Below, piece by piece: positions 1 to 6,275 of a stretch of DNA of 12,768 nucleotides (within the stretch, counting starts at the first letter, position 1; the number at the start of each line of letters is the position of its first letter). A program made the position numbers and the translations under genes. Source of the stretch: Spirogloea muscicola (lineage: Eukaryota > Streptophyta > Zygnematophyceae > Spirogloeales > Spirogloeaceae); assembly GCA_009602725.1 (NCBI GenBank), contig WELB01000393.1, forward strand, positions 1 through 12,768. The letters run 5' to 3'. Below the pieces are notes generated by a model. That model was not told the origin of the DNA. It was given only the letters and a program-made list of their open reading frames with translations, and did no database searches.

Positions 1-113
1 CTCGCCGTATGTGGGGCCGGGCCCAATACGGGATGTGTCGTAGGAGCTAGCAGAGCCACAGGCTAGGTCAAACCGTGCGCGCTCTGATCATCCCCGTGTC
101 AGCATTCGGAAGT

Positions 114-187
114 GAGAAGGCGCGCGGTGCGCTAGGGAAGGGTGGCCAATTTAAGCCAATACACTGCTCAGGCAAAAGCTAGTCCAA
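114..187 (-). repeat. 3'-terminal block of retroelement family, copy T1
   Basis: This is the first of eight copies of a terminal block that on the minus strand ends ...GCGCACCGCGCGCCTTCTC. It is recognised by the plus-strand core GCGCGCGGTGCGC, followed by GTGGCCAATTTAAGCCAATA and a CACTGCTCAGGCAAAAGC stretch. The same order is seen in the copies at 292-370, 2851-2940 and 5826-5913. It carries no coding sequence and is read here as the 3' untranslated end of a truncated element. Confidence 0.6.
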
Positions 188-205
188 AAGTTGGGGCAGA
201 TGATG

Positions 206-271
206 GGTCAGATGAGCTGAGGGGAGGAAGCACAACCCCGCTGCGCAAGCCAGACGCAGCTACAAGGGCGA
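206..271 (-). pseudogene. Short C-terminal fragment of the retroelement ORF
   Basis: On the minus strand this reads as a piece like ALVAASGLRSGVVLPPLSSSD. It is almost identical in DNA and protein to the end of the larger fragment at 1618-2238 (ALAAASGLRSGVALPPLSSSD). It sits between two copies of the terminal block (114-187 and 292-370), so it is a cut-up remnant and not a gene. Confidence 0.55.
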
Positions 272-291
272 CGCGAGACCGGCTCGCCTAC

Positions 292-370
292 AGAAGGCGC
301 GAGGTGCGCATGAAATGAACGAGTGGCCAATGTAAACCAATACACTGTTCAGACAAAAGCCAGTGCAAGA
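292..370 (-). repeat. 3'-terminal block, copy T2
   Basis: This is a second terminal block (plus strand GAAGGCGCGAGGTGCGCATG, then GTGGCCAATGTAAACCAATA and CACTGTTCAGACAAAAGCCAG). The core has one change (GAG for GCG) relative to the other copies. It lies just downstream, in minus-strand sense, of the C-terminal fragment at 432-590, so it may be the untranslated end belonging to that fragment. Confidence 0.55.
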
Positions 371-431
371 AGTGGGGCTGCATAAATCGAAGCCCACTGC
401 TAATGTGGCCAAGGTAACAGTATTACGTCAG

Positions 432-590
432 AAACCACGGGTGAGCACACGCACATGGCCAGGGCAACTTGGGGAGCCGGAGCGCCGCCGTGGAAACTGG
501 TGGCCTGACTTGAAGCGCGCCCAGCACGCTGATGAATAACGAGAGCTTGGGAGCGTTGCAAAGTCAGCGAGAGCCACATTCAGCGACATG
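432..590 (-). pseudogene. C-terminal fragment of retroelement ORF (copy A)
   Basis: The minus strand, in one frame, reads a segment WLSLT-LQRSQALVIHQRAGRA followed by SSQATSFHGGAPAPQ. This matches the conserved C-terminus repeated at 1618-1760, 2260-2312, 2428-2568 and 5571-5690. No ORF of useful size extends upstream, so it is a truncated copy. The repeated preservation of the peptide in copies whose DNA differs indicates that it was once translated. Function is not known from this piece alone. Confidence 0.55.
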
Positions 591-723
591 CAACTTATGC
601 CTGCGGAATGCCAGCATCCGTCCACGTCAACCAGCCGGGCAGATGCTGGATGAGGGAGGGACCATTACATGGGTAGCCACCGCATAACGGATAGATGTGG
701 TCTCCTGGGAAGATGTCGTGAAC

Positions 724-890
724 TTGAAACAAACGTAGGCCAATGGCCATTTCAAAGGCAAGCACATCTAGAGATCTACATAACCCACAGCAGATTGACC
801 CGCTCAGTAACCACGGGTCAAAACATGAAGGTCGCTAATCGATGCATAAATACTAGATGTCAGATATGAAGCCCTTCTGCCACGAGGGGG
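724..890 (-). repeat. Second 3'-UTR repeat type (R2), copy 1
   Basis: About 165 bases here match 3086-3250 in the same orientation. Shared blocks include GGCAAGCACATCTAGAGA, AAGGTCGCTAATCGATGC and GAAGCCCTTCTGCCAC. In the copy at 3086-3250 the repeat begins directly after the stop codon of the 3251-3842 coding fragment (minus sense), which identifies it as that family's 3' untranslated region. Here no clear coding part remains next to it. A weak nuclease-like remnant may sit at about 892-950, but I could not establish it. Confidence 0.6.
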
Positions 891-1012
891 TGGTCCTTCG
901 TTATGCCTCTCCTTTCTGCGCTACGTGCTGGACGTTGCCCAGCCAGGCACTGTTGACGTGGGTGCTCCAGCTTTAGATGCGTAAGCACATCTAGGAGTGC
1001 AATTCAAGCTTG

Positions 1013-1330
1013 CTATTCAGAGCCCCCGCCCCCTTTGGAAGAGCTCACTGCTGGAGGGACATGGACGAACGCATGCGGTAGCAGGCCACAGACCCAAAGG
1101 CACCGAGCACCGTAACACCCGTTACGGTCCAAGGCCAGGGTGTAAAGGGCATCGCCAGCAGGGTGGTCCTTGTATTCATGTAACTTCTCTTGTTCGGCCA
1201 CCTTCACAGATAGTGGGTCTCAGAAGTTATGGGCCCTGCTTTCGGAAACTGTCAGTTGAGGACGACTTCCGTGAGGAGCCGTTTGCCACCTCCCAGGAGT
1301 ATGTGGCTCTCCCAGAGGGGGCAAGGGCTG
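1013..1330 (-). pseudogene. Nuclease-like retroelement fragment, broken (copy G)
   Basis: The minus strand carries LLGGGKRLLTEVVL, then after an in-frame stop and a frame change GPITSET, then KVAEQEKLHEYKDHP and LALDRNGCYGARC. These align in order with the copy at 1618-2238 (GGGKRLLMDVVL, GPITSET, KVAERKKL, DIHGCYGGRW). The join after GCYGARC skips an internal stretch that the other copy keeps. It is therefore a damaged, internally deleted relative. Stops and frameshifts rule out a functional protein. Confidence 0.6.
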
Positions 1331-1354
1331 TGAACAGCCAGCCCGAAAAGAAGT

Positions 1355-1500
1355 AGAGAGAAGGCGCGCGGTGCGCATGAAATTGAAAGGGAGGCCAATC
1401 CTAGCCTTACAAATGTCCTGGTAACTGGGTAATGAGCTGGCTAAGGGGGACACAAACATTCCCGAGTAAGCACATGCATATCTGACAAGCTATACGAATG
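1355..1500 (-). repeat. 3'-terminal block with long UTR, copy T3
   Basis: This matches 5468-5610 over most of its length. It has the core GAGAGAAGGCGCGCGGTGCGC, then CCTTACAAATGTCCTGGTAACTGG, AATGAGCTGGCTA, and the CCGAGTAAGCACATGCATATC block that encodes the last residues of the ORF on the minus strand. The plus-strand copy at 2428-2675 carries the same UTR in reverse. The region 1500-1617 between this block and the next fragment contains nothing I recognise. Confidence 0.6.
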
Positions 1501-1617
1501 AAAGCGGCTGCTGATATGAAAGAATCGGCTGTGAAATGCCAGCCAGATGCATACAGGTGTTCATGACGGAGCCAAAGGCTAGGCAGACAGGGCGCCCTCA
1601 ATAGCAGCAGTAGGAAG

Positions 1618-2238
1618 TCAGATGAGCTGAGGGGAGGAAGAGCAACCCCGCTGCGCAAGCCAGACGCTGCTGCAAGGGCGCGACCAGCGCGGCGGTGCAA
1701 AGCAAGCGCTTGGGAGCGCTGCAGGGACATAGACAATCGCATACGGTAGCAGGACACAAGACCCAAAGGCACCGAGCCACCGGGAAGGGCAGCACCCTGC
1801 TCCCGGCGCCGCTGGTCAGCTTGAGAGGCCAGCAGCGAAAGTAACGAGGACCACCGACCCCCGTAACACCCATGGATGTCCATGGCCAGGGGGTAAAAGG
1901 TATCACCCGCCGGGTGGTCCTTGTACTTGCAGCTTCTTCCGTTCGGCCACCTTTACAGCGGAGCCGGTCTCAGAAGTAATGGGGCCCATCGTCCGGAAGC
2001 TGTCGGTGAGGACAACGTCCATGAGGAGCCGCTTGCCACCTCCCAGGGGGACGCCGACAAGATCGACACGCCTCGTCCGAGGGACCCCATTGCGGAGGAG
2101 GATGGGCATCACCCCAGTGCTCTCCAATGCCACTTGATATCCCGCCTCCTTGACGATGCCATACATGGCGTCACGTAGGAGGTTGTCCCGTGCGCTCACT
2201 GCCTTTGGCACACCTGTGTTAAGGCACTGAGGAGCCAA
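1618..2238 (-). pseudogene. Retroelement C-terminal nuclease-like domain, frameshifted (copy B)
   Basis: On the minus strand the fragment opens with NTGVPKAVSARDNLLRDAMY, then AGYQVALESTGVMPILL, RRVDLVGVPLGGGKRLLMDV and AVKVAERKKLQ. Near 1905 a one-base frame change moves it into a second frame with YKDHPAGDTFYPLAMDIHGC. This frame continues through LQRSQALALHRRAGRALAA to PPLSSSD. The order NLLRDA, D(I/L)VGV, GGG, DVV, AE.(K)KL matches the fragment at 3251-3842 although the DNA is well diverged, which implies past protein-level selection. The D...DVV...E.KK spacing resembles PD-(D/E)XK nucleases found behind some retroelement reverse transcriptases. That assignment is an inference. No reverse transcriptase motif is present in the window. 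Confidence 0.55.
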
Positions 2239-2420
2239 CCACCACCACGGAAGCCATTAGCCTGGGCTAATGCACGACCAGCACGCTGGTGAATCGCGAG
2301 AAGTAACAAACTCCCCAGGGGGACGCCCACCAGGAGCGACAGGCCTCGTTGGAGGGACCCCGTTGCGAGACAAGTTGCGCGTTGCGAAGTTGGACGGCCA
2401 TCACCCCGGTGCTCTTCACA
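2226..2420 (-). pseudogene. Two small retroelement fragments (copy C)
   Basis: The interval 2226-2312 reads on the minus strand as AIHQRAGRALAQANGF followed by a Gly-rich stretch, the conserved C-terminal peptide. The interval 2313-2420 repeats part of the upstream domain and matches 2035-2125 (the CCCAGGGGGACGCC...GAGGGACCCC...CATCACCCC blocks). The order is not the native order of the element. These are therefore separate fragments brought together by nested insertion or rearrangement. Confidence 0.5.
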
Positions 2421-2427
2421 GTTGAGT

Positions 2428-2675
2428 CTGCAGCGCTCCCAGGCACTCGCGATACACCAGCGTGCTGGGCGTACTTTAGGCCAGGCTAATGGCTTCTGTG
2501 GTTTGAAAAGAAGTGGTGGTGGTCTGGCTCCTCAGCTTAGCTTGTCAGATACGTATGTCCTCACTTGAGGATATTAGTGCCTCCCTTAGCCAACTCATTA
2601 CCCCGTTACCAGGACATTTGTAAGGCTAGTATTGGCCTCTCTTTCTGACTTCATGCGCACCGCGCGCCTTCTCTC
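2428..2675 (+). pseudogene. C-terminus plus 3' UTR of retroelement, plus strand (copy D)
   Basis: This is the only clear plus-strand copy. An open stretch of 46 codons from LQRSQALAIHQRAGR to SLSDTYVLT ends in TGA at 2566-2568. It is followed by the same 3' UTR as copies T3 and T7 (CCAACTCATTACCCCGTTACCAGGACATTTGTAAGGC in pieces) and ends at the terminal core CATGCGCACCGCGCGCCTTCTCTC near 2675. It therefore shows the natural order of coding end, stop, UTR and terminus in about 250 bases. Compared with the copy at 5571-5690 it has a short insertion before GGGLAPQ. It faces copy C, making an inverted arrangement. Confidence 0.6.
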
Positions 2676-2679
2676 AGAG

Positions 2680-2800
2680 CCACTTCATATGCCGCCTCCT
2701 TCACGATGCATCGGTCTCGTAGGAGATTGTGGGAGCCCGTGCGCTGCCTTTGCAGCACTGCCTTTGGCACACCTGAGCATGTGGTCACCCATGAGCAATG
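2680..2800 (-). pseudogene. Fragment matching the start of the nuclease-like ORF (copy E)
   Basis: Plus-strand blocks CCGCCTCCTTCACGATGC, GTAGGAG.TTGT, GCCCGTGCGCTG and CTGCCTTTGGCACACCTG match 2140-2220, the part of copy B encoding NTGVPKAVSARDNLLRDAMY. Small insertions and substitutions break every frame. It is a degraded remnant. Confidence 0.5.
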
Positions 2801-2850
2801 CATGAGGGGATCCTCCGCGACGCCGCCAGCAGACGAGCGAGTGAGAGGGA

Positions 2851-2940
2851 GAGAGAGGGCGCGCGGTGCGCATGGAAAGAAAGCGAGGCCAAGTCAAGCC
2901 AATGCATTGTTCAGGCAGTAGGTGCAAAAAGTTCAAAAAA
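2851..2940 (-). repeat. 3'-terminal block, copy T5
   Basis: This copy carries the core GCGCGCGGTGCGCATG and then GAGGCCAAGTCAAGCCAATGCATTGTTCAGGCA in pieces, like T1 and T8. It is preceded by a GA-rich run (GAGTGAGAGGGAGAGAGAGGG at about 2838-2859). It is followed directly by a further copy at 2965-3030, so two terminal blocks lie in tandem. Confidence 0.55.
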
Positions 2941-2964
2941 TGCACGAGCGAGCGCGAGAGAGTG

Positions 2965-3030
2965 AGAGAGAGAGGAGGCGCGCGGTGCGTATGAATTGAA
3001 AGGGTGGCCAAAATCAAGCCAATTGAGCGG
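2965..3030 (-). repeat. 3'-terminal block, copy T6
   Basis: This copy carries the core GAGGCGCGCGGTGCGTATGAA, followed by TTGAAAGGGTGGCCAAAATCAAGCCAAT. It is again preceded by a GA-rich run (about 2950-2975). It is shorter than the other copies because it breaks off after CAAGCCAATTG. Confidence 0.5.
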
Positions 3031-3085
3031 AACTGTGAGGGGAGAGACAGGGCGAAGAAGCGCCCGCCGCAGGATTTTCGTGTAT

Positions 3086-3250
3086 TTGAAACAAACAAAG
3101 GCCAAATTGCCAAGTACAAAGGCAAGCACATCTAGAGACGCACATCACCAACAGTATTTTGACCCGCGCAATAACCACTGGTCAGAACATAAAGGTCGCT
3201 AATCGATGCCTGACTACTAGATAGCAGATAGGAAGCCCTTCTGCCACCAA
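3086..3250 (-). repeat. Second 3'-UTR repeat type (R2), copy 2
   Basis: This is the 3' untranslated region attached to the coding fragment at 3251-3842. In minus sense it starts immediately after the TAG that ends ...RKLGEL. It shares about 165 bases with 724-890 but lacks the GCGCACCGCGCGCC terminal core of the other family. The element behind 3251-3842 is therefore a distinct subfamily or family. Confidence 0.6.
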
Positions 3251-3842
3251 CTAGAGCTCGCCCAGCTTTCTGGTGCAAAGCATTAGCCAGAGCACGCTGC
3301 AATCAGGCCGAAAAGCGTCGTCGCAAGAACGACAGATATGCAGCTGGCAGGCCCATCTTGCCGGAAACATATCTGCACGTTGTGCACAGCCTTGATTGGC
3401 AATACTCTCGAGGAGAGTGTGGAAACGAGGACCTATACAGCCAAAGATGTCAACTGCAGCTGGCAGGAGCTGATCGCATTGGGGGTAATCGGAGTAGTGC
3501 TGCAGCTTTCTTTGCTCTGCACTGCCCACTGCGTGGCCAGCGATGTGTGTCGATGCTGGACCTCTATACGCCTCCGCAACAACAACATCGACCAAGGCCC
3601 GTGGTCCTCCACCAGGTTGCACGCCGACAATGTCAAGAGTGGGGCGATGATGACGTCCCTGGGCATCCGTGGTGATATGCCTAATGTTGTTCATCTCCAC
3701 GATCGCAAGGTACTTGGCGTCGCGCATCAAACCCGCCAGGGCATCGCGGAGGAGGTTGTGGATGCCCACCACTTCCGGTTCAGTGGGGCAACGCAGCATG
3801 TGAGTGGCGAGCTCAGCACCCTCTGCTCGGAAGTGTCATGCG
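3251..3842 (-). pseudogene. Best-preserved retroelement nuclease-like domain fragment (copy F)
   Basis: A 182-codon open frame (first ATG at 3799; the frame is open from about 3841) reads VVGIHNLLRDALAGLMRDA, then RHHRPTLDIVGVQPGGGPRA and LVDVVVAEAYRGP. It continues with GHAVGSAEQRKLQHYSDYP, LLPAAVDIFGCIGPRF and a Cys/Trp-containing tail ending RKLGEL. The pattern LLRDA, R.(D/V)..VGV.PGGG, (V/M)DVV, AE.(R/K)KL..Y, D.GC.G matches the more decayed copy at 1618-2238. Asp, Asp and Glu/Lys in this spacing could form a PD-(D/E)XK-type active site, as in C-terminal nucleases of some non-LTR retroelements; I infer this and could not test it. The frame closes upstream at about 3842 without any reverse transcriptase sequence, so the copy is 5'-truncated and probably inactive. 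Confidence 0.5.
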
Positions 3843-4367
3843 AGATGGCGTCGATTGCGCAATGGCGATAGGTCTAGAATAAAGACAAACAGTGATGTGC
3901 TAGACTACACATGTAACAAACCGAATGGAATTGTCGATCCCGTTGGCCAGGCTGAAGGAAAACAGTCCAACGAGAGGCCAACATTGAGAATTGTCAACAG
4001 TCCCGCAAAATAAGAAGAAAGTACAAGATTTGTCCATATCAGAACCTGTAGCTTTCCCCCCCCAGTCCGCTTTGCAAGTATACGTAGGATGGACCGCCTA
4101 CTGAGTTGACTCTATCCAGTATCCAATGCAAGTAATAGAAGAAACGCAAACACAAGTAAATGTGCAGTCCCTTGTCCACAAGCTCGTCACTTGTGCAAGG
4201 TCAGTAAATGCAATCGATGATAGGGCTACAAGGCCTCAGTGCACAGCCTTGACTGATGCAACCTGAGAACTAGTGCTCAGCCTGGTGTAGCTTGCGACAC
4301 GCAGCTCAATACTCGAGGCTGCTCACCACAGAATCACCACGACTTCTCGCAGTCGCGCCGCGGGTCC
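3843..4367. other. AT-richer intergenic stretch, nothing recognised
   Basis: No ORF with recognisable content and no match to the retroelement pieces was found here. A C-run at about 4056-4063 is followed by AGTCCGCTTTGCAAG (4064-4078). The reverse complement of that 15-mer recurs at 4465-4479. A short remnant of the 3251-3842 fragment could extend into the first few dozen bases. Confidence 0.4.
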
Positions 4368-4489
4368 GTGCTAAGGTTGACTAGCTGCTGCGGCTCCTGC
4401 CCTAGGCTCTACGCTTCTATGGCGCGGCGTTGGCGCAGGCGCGGCTCGCGGCAAGAGGGTCAGACTTGCAAAGCGGACTGCTTTGCAAG
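4064..4489. repeat. Inverted repeats around TTTGCAAG
   Basis: A perfect hairpin-capable inverted repeat lies at 4465-4489 (10-base arms CTTGCAAAGC and GCTTTGCAAG, 5-base loop). Its left arm plus loop, 15 bases, also pairs with AGTCCGCTTTGCAAG at 4064-4078. The two sites bracket about 400 bases and could be ends of a small non-autonomous element. No target-site duplication was identified. Confidence 0.45.
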
Positions 4490-4912
4490 GGCTGCTCGCC
4501 CCGACGTGGGCCGGGCGCGGTGTCGCAGGGGCTGGCTCGACCATAGGATGGTCATCTTCAGCCGTCCGTTCCACGATCGCCCCGCCACCGCTTCTGTAGC
4601 GCCCACCTTCACGGTCTTGTGGGTGGTCGAGGTACCTTCAGATGGGCTTCCCTCGTTGCGCCTCGAACGGTCTTCTGACGGTCGGCGTCGCGTGTGGGCC
4701 TGGGCCCTTGTAGTCGCTCCGTTGTTGTTGTCGCCCGCATTTGATGAGCGGTCGATGTTGTTGTTGTCGTCCGCATTGAGGAGCGGTCGATGTTGTTGGT
4801 GTCGCCGAAAGAGAGGATCAAAGATGGGTGGTCCTCCATTGTTAGCCTGAATCACACACAAAAGTGTATGACCCAGCCTAGGAGCCACATAGGGAGAAAA
4901 GTGGTCCTCCAT
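4460..4912 (-). CDS. Unrecognised low-complexity ORF
   Basis: This is a 150-codon open frame on the minus strand with an Asn/Asp/Arg-rich, repetitive centre (NNNIDRSS, GDNNNGATT) produced by the minisatellite at 4720-4807. Its ATG lies in a 73-base tandem duplication. The other duplicate carries a second ATGGAGGACCA that opens a different frame (4609-4839). I recognise no domain. The opposite strand is also open over 4368-4850, as expected in GC-rich DNA. It may be a fragment of a retrotransposon gag-like leader or simply non-coding. I lean towards non-coding. Confidence 0.15.
   Translation of the reverse strand: MEDHFSPYVAPRLGHTLLCVIQANNGGPPIFDPLFRRHQQHRPLLNADDNNNIDRSSNAGDNNNGATTRAQAHTRRRPSEDRSRRNEGSPSEGTSTTHKTVKVGATEAVAGRSWNGRLKMTILWSSQPLRHRARPTSGRAALAKQSALQV
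4720..4807. repeat. 35/36-base minisatellite, about 2.5 units
   Basis: GTTGTTGTTGTCG(C/T)CCGCAT followed by GAGCGGTCGAT recurs at 4721, 4757 and 4792 (the last unit is partial). The periods are 36 and 35 bases. Each unit embeds a short GTT microsatellite. Confidence 0.75.
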
Positions 4913-4963
4913 CCTTAGCGTGAATCACACACAAAAGTGGATGAGTCAGCCTAGGAGGCCACG
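4828..4963. repeat. 73-base tandem duplication
   Basis: The block starting GTGGTCCTCCAT at 4828 recurs at 4901. Both copies then carry TTAGC(C/G)TGAATCACACACA, AAAGTG.ATGA and CAGCCTAGGAG, and end near CCACA/CCAC. Copies differ at scattered positions, so the duplication is not recent. On the minus strand each copy contains ATGGAGGACCAC. Confidence 0.8.
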
Positions 4964-5467
4964 AGTGAAGCCCAGTCAGCTGTCCTAGTCAGATCGACAC
5001 AAATAGGCAGTCGACAGGATATAGCACGACAGAAGCCACACTCACACTGGCGCACCCAAGCAGGCAGTCAAGTGGGAGGCCGAGGAAGGTTTGAAGCGAC
5101 GTCCGAAAGGCCTCGGAGCTGAAGCTGAAGGCGTTGGCGACGGCGTGTGAGGTGATCCAATTCGTGGCACCAGGTGCGGCGAGAGAAGTTAGTCCCGGGG
5201 GAGGCCCGCCGGTGGGGCCCCCACTGAATACACACTCAATTCTCCACCGTCCGCAGCAAGACGCGGCGCGGCGGGCCCCGGCCGTCGGCGCCTCCGGGGT
5301 CACACCTGAGGCGCGCCCGCCACCCGGCAGCCGCAGTCTGCCTTTCCTGTGCTCAACCGTGGGCACCAATGTCACGCCGTTCATTGGCCACCTTTGGCAT
5401 GATGCTCCGAGTTGCGAAGCTCCACATGGTGTTGCACTAGCTTGTGCCTGAACGACGTATTGGCTCC
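4964..5467. other. No recognised gene; GC-rich centre
   Basis: Minus-strand (4989-5384) and plus-strand (5134-5451) frames are both open, but they are mutual shadows in GC-rich sequence at about 5170-5340, and neither shows a recognisable domain. The minus-strand TGGTGCCACGAATTGG near 5155-5172 resembles a tRNA-primer site loosely. I found no flanking long terminal repeats, so I do not call a retrotransposon. A run CATTGGCCACCTTTGGCATG near 5383 is not matched elsewhere. Confidence 0.35.
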
Positions 5468-5690
5468 AGAGAGAAGGCGCGCGGTGCGCATGAAATTGGA
5501 GAGGGAGGCCAACTCTAGCCTTAACAAATGTCCTGTTAACTGGGGAATGAGCTGGCTAGGCACTAATATCCCCGAGTGAGCACATGCATATCTGACAAGC
5601 TATACTGAGGAGCCAAACCAGCACCACGGAAGCCACTAGCCTGGGCTGAGGCACGACCAGCACGCTGGTGAATCGCGAGTGCCTGGGAGT
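5468..5690 (-). pseudogene. Retroelement C-terminus with 3' UTR (copy H, terminal block T7)
   Basis: On the minus strand this reads SQALAIHQRAGRASAQASGF, then RGAGLAPQYSLSDMHVLTRG and a stop. It is followed by the UTR (CTAGCCAGCTCATTCCCCAG, ACAGGACATTTGTTAAGGC) and the terminal core at 5468-5491. It is the closest match to the plus-strand copy at 2428-2675 and to 1355-1500. The coding sequence is cut at 5690, where unrelated sequence begins, so only the last 40-odd residues survive. Confidence 0.6.
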
Positions 5691-5825
5691 GCAAGAAAGA
5701 AAGTGCTCGCCCATAGAGAAGAGGGGCTGGCAAAGCCAGCCCAAGAACAGTGGGCAATGTCCAAAGCCAAAGAAAGAGGCGCCGGAAAAGGGGAGGGCTC
5801 GCCCATTGAGGATAGGGGCCGGAAA
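5691..5825. repeat. Short direct-repeat pair and hairpin between element pieces
   Basis: GCTCGCCCAT followed by GAG/AGAGGGGCTGG-like sequence occurs at 5705-5730 and again at 5797-5822 (about 26 bases, imperfect). A perfect inverted repeat GGGCTGGC/GCCAGCCC with an AAA loop lies at 5724-5742. The stretch interrupts the retroelement pieces H and T8, and its origin is unknown. Confidence 0.5.
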
Positions 5826-5913
5826 AGAGAGAAGGCGCGCGGTGCGCATGAATTTGAAAGGGAGGCTTATTCAAGCCAATACATTGTTCAAAGCAGAGGC
5901 TAGTGCAAATTAA
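5826..5913 (-). repeat. 3'-terminal block, copy T8
   Basis: This copy carries the core GAGAAGGCGCGCGGTGCGCATGAA, then TTTGAAAGGGAGGCTTATTC and AAGCCAATACATTGTTCAAA, ending TAGTGCAAA. It is the most complete copy of the short-UTR type (compare 114-187, 292-370 and 2851-2940). Confidence 0.6.
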
Positions 5914-5967
5914 ACGAGGCTACATGATGCGGAGACCTAAACTAAGGTGCCTAAGGTGACACTAGTA

Positions 5968-6101
5968 TCCACGGGAGAGCACAAACAAATCGGACAAGCT
6001 AACTTGGGGAGCTGGAGCGCCGGAAAAGGACGACACTACAAGCCACAGGCAGAAACAGACGACGATGCAAAGGGGAGCTCATCAGTACCCACGGGTGAGC
6101 A
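5968..6101 (-). pseudogene. Last retroelement fragment before the sulfotransferase gene (copy I)
   Basis: On the minus strand, 5968-6035 reads GAPAPQVSLSDLFVLSRG, the extreme C-terminus of the repeated ORF. It aligns with 432-500, where ACTTGGGGAGC.GGAGCGCCG is shared. The CCACGGGTGAGCA motif that ends other copies appears again at 6088-6101. The fragment brings transposon-derived sequence to within about 175 bases of the putative start codon at 6276. Confidence 0.45.
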
Positions 6102-6129
6102 GGGGAGTGGGAGTGGGAGTGGGGAGTGG
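6102..6129 (+). promoter_or_regulatory. G-quadruplex-capable GGGAGT array upstream of TPST
   Basis: Four G-runs separated by AGT make a textbook intramolecular G-quadruplex pattern (three-base loops) about 150 bases upstream of the putative ATG. It may equally be a simple hexamer repeat. Any effect on transcription is an inference. Confidence 0.4.
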
Positions 6130-6275
6130 CCACCCGCGTCGTCTCGTGCGCACCGCCGCGCCGCCTCTCCCCGTCTCCCGTCTCGCGCCACCCGCGTCTT
6201 CATTCCCCGCAGCCGCGCCGGCCGGCCCCGCCCAGCCCGCCCCCGCTCCGGGCCTCCGCCGCCCCTCGCGCGGCC

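Noticed and set aside
3338-3871. 177-codon plus-strand ORF
   Set aside because: It is the antisense shadow of the nuclease-like fragment 3251-3842, whose minus-strand peptide is conserved in another copy.
4964-5467. LTR retrotransposon leader with a primer-binding site
   Set aside because: The TGGTGCCACGAATTGG match to a tRNA 3' end is loose, and no flanking long terminal repeats were found.
114-5913. CRISPR-like regularly spaced repeats
   Set aside because: The repeated core copies are irregularly spaced, differ in orientation and join to coding remnants. They are dispersed transposon ends.
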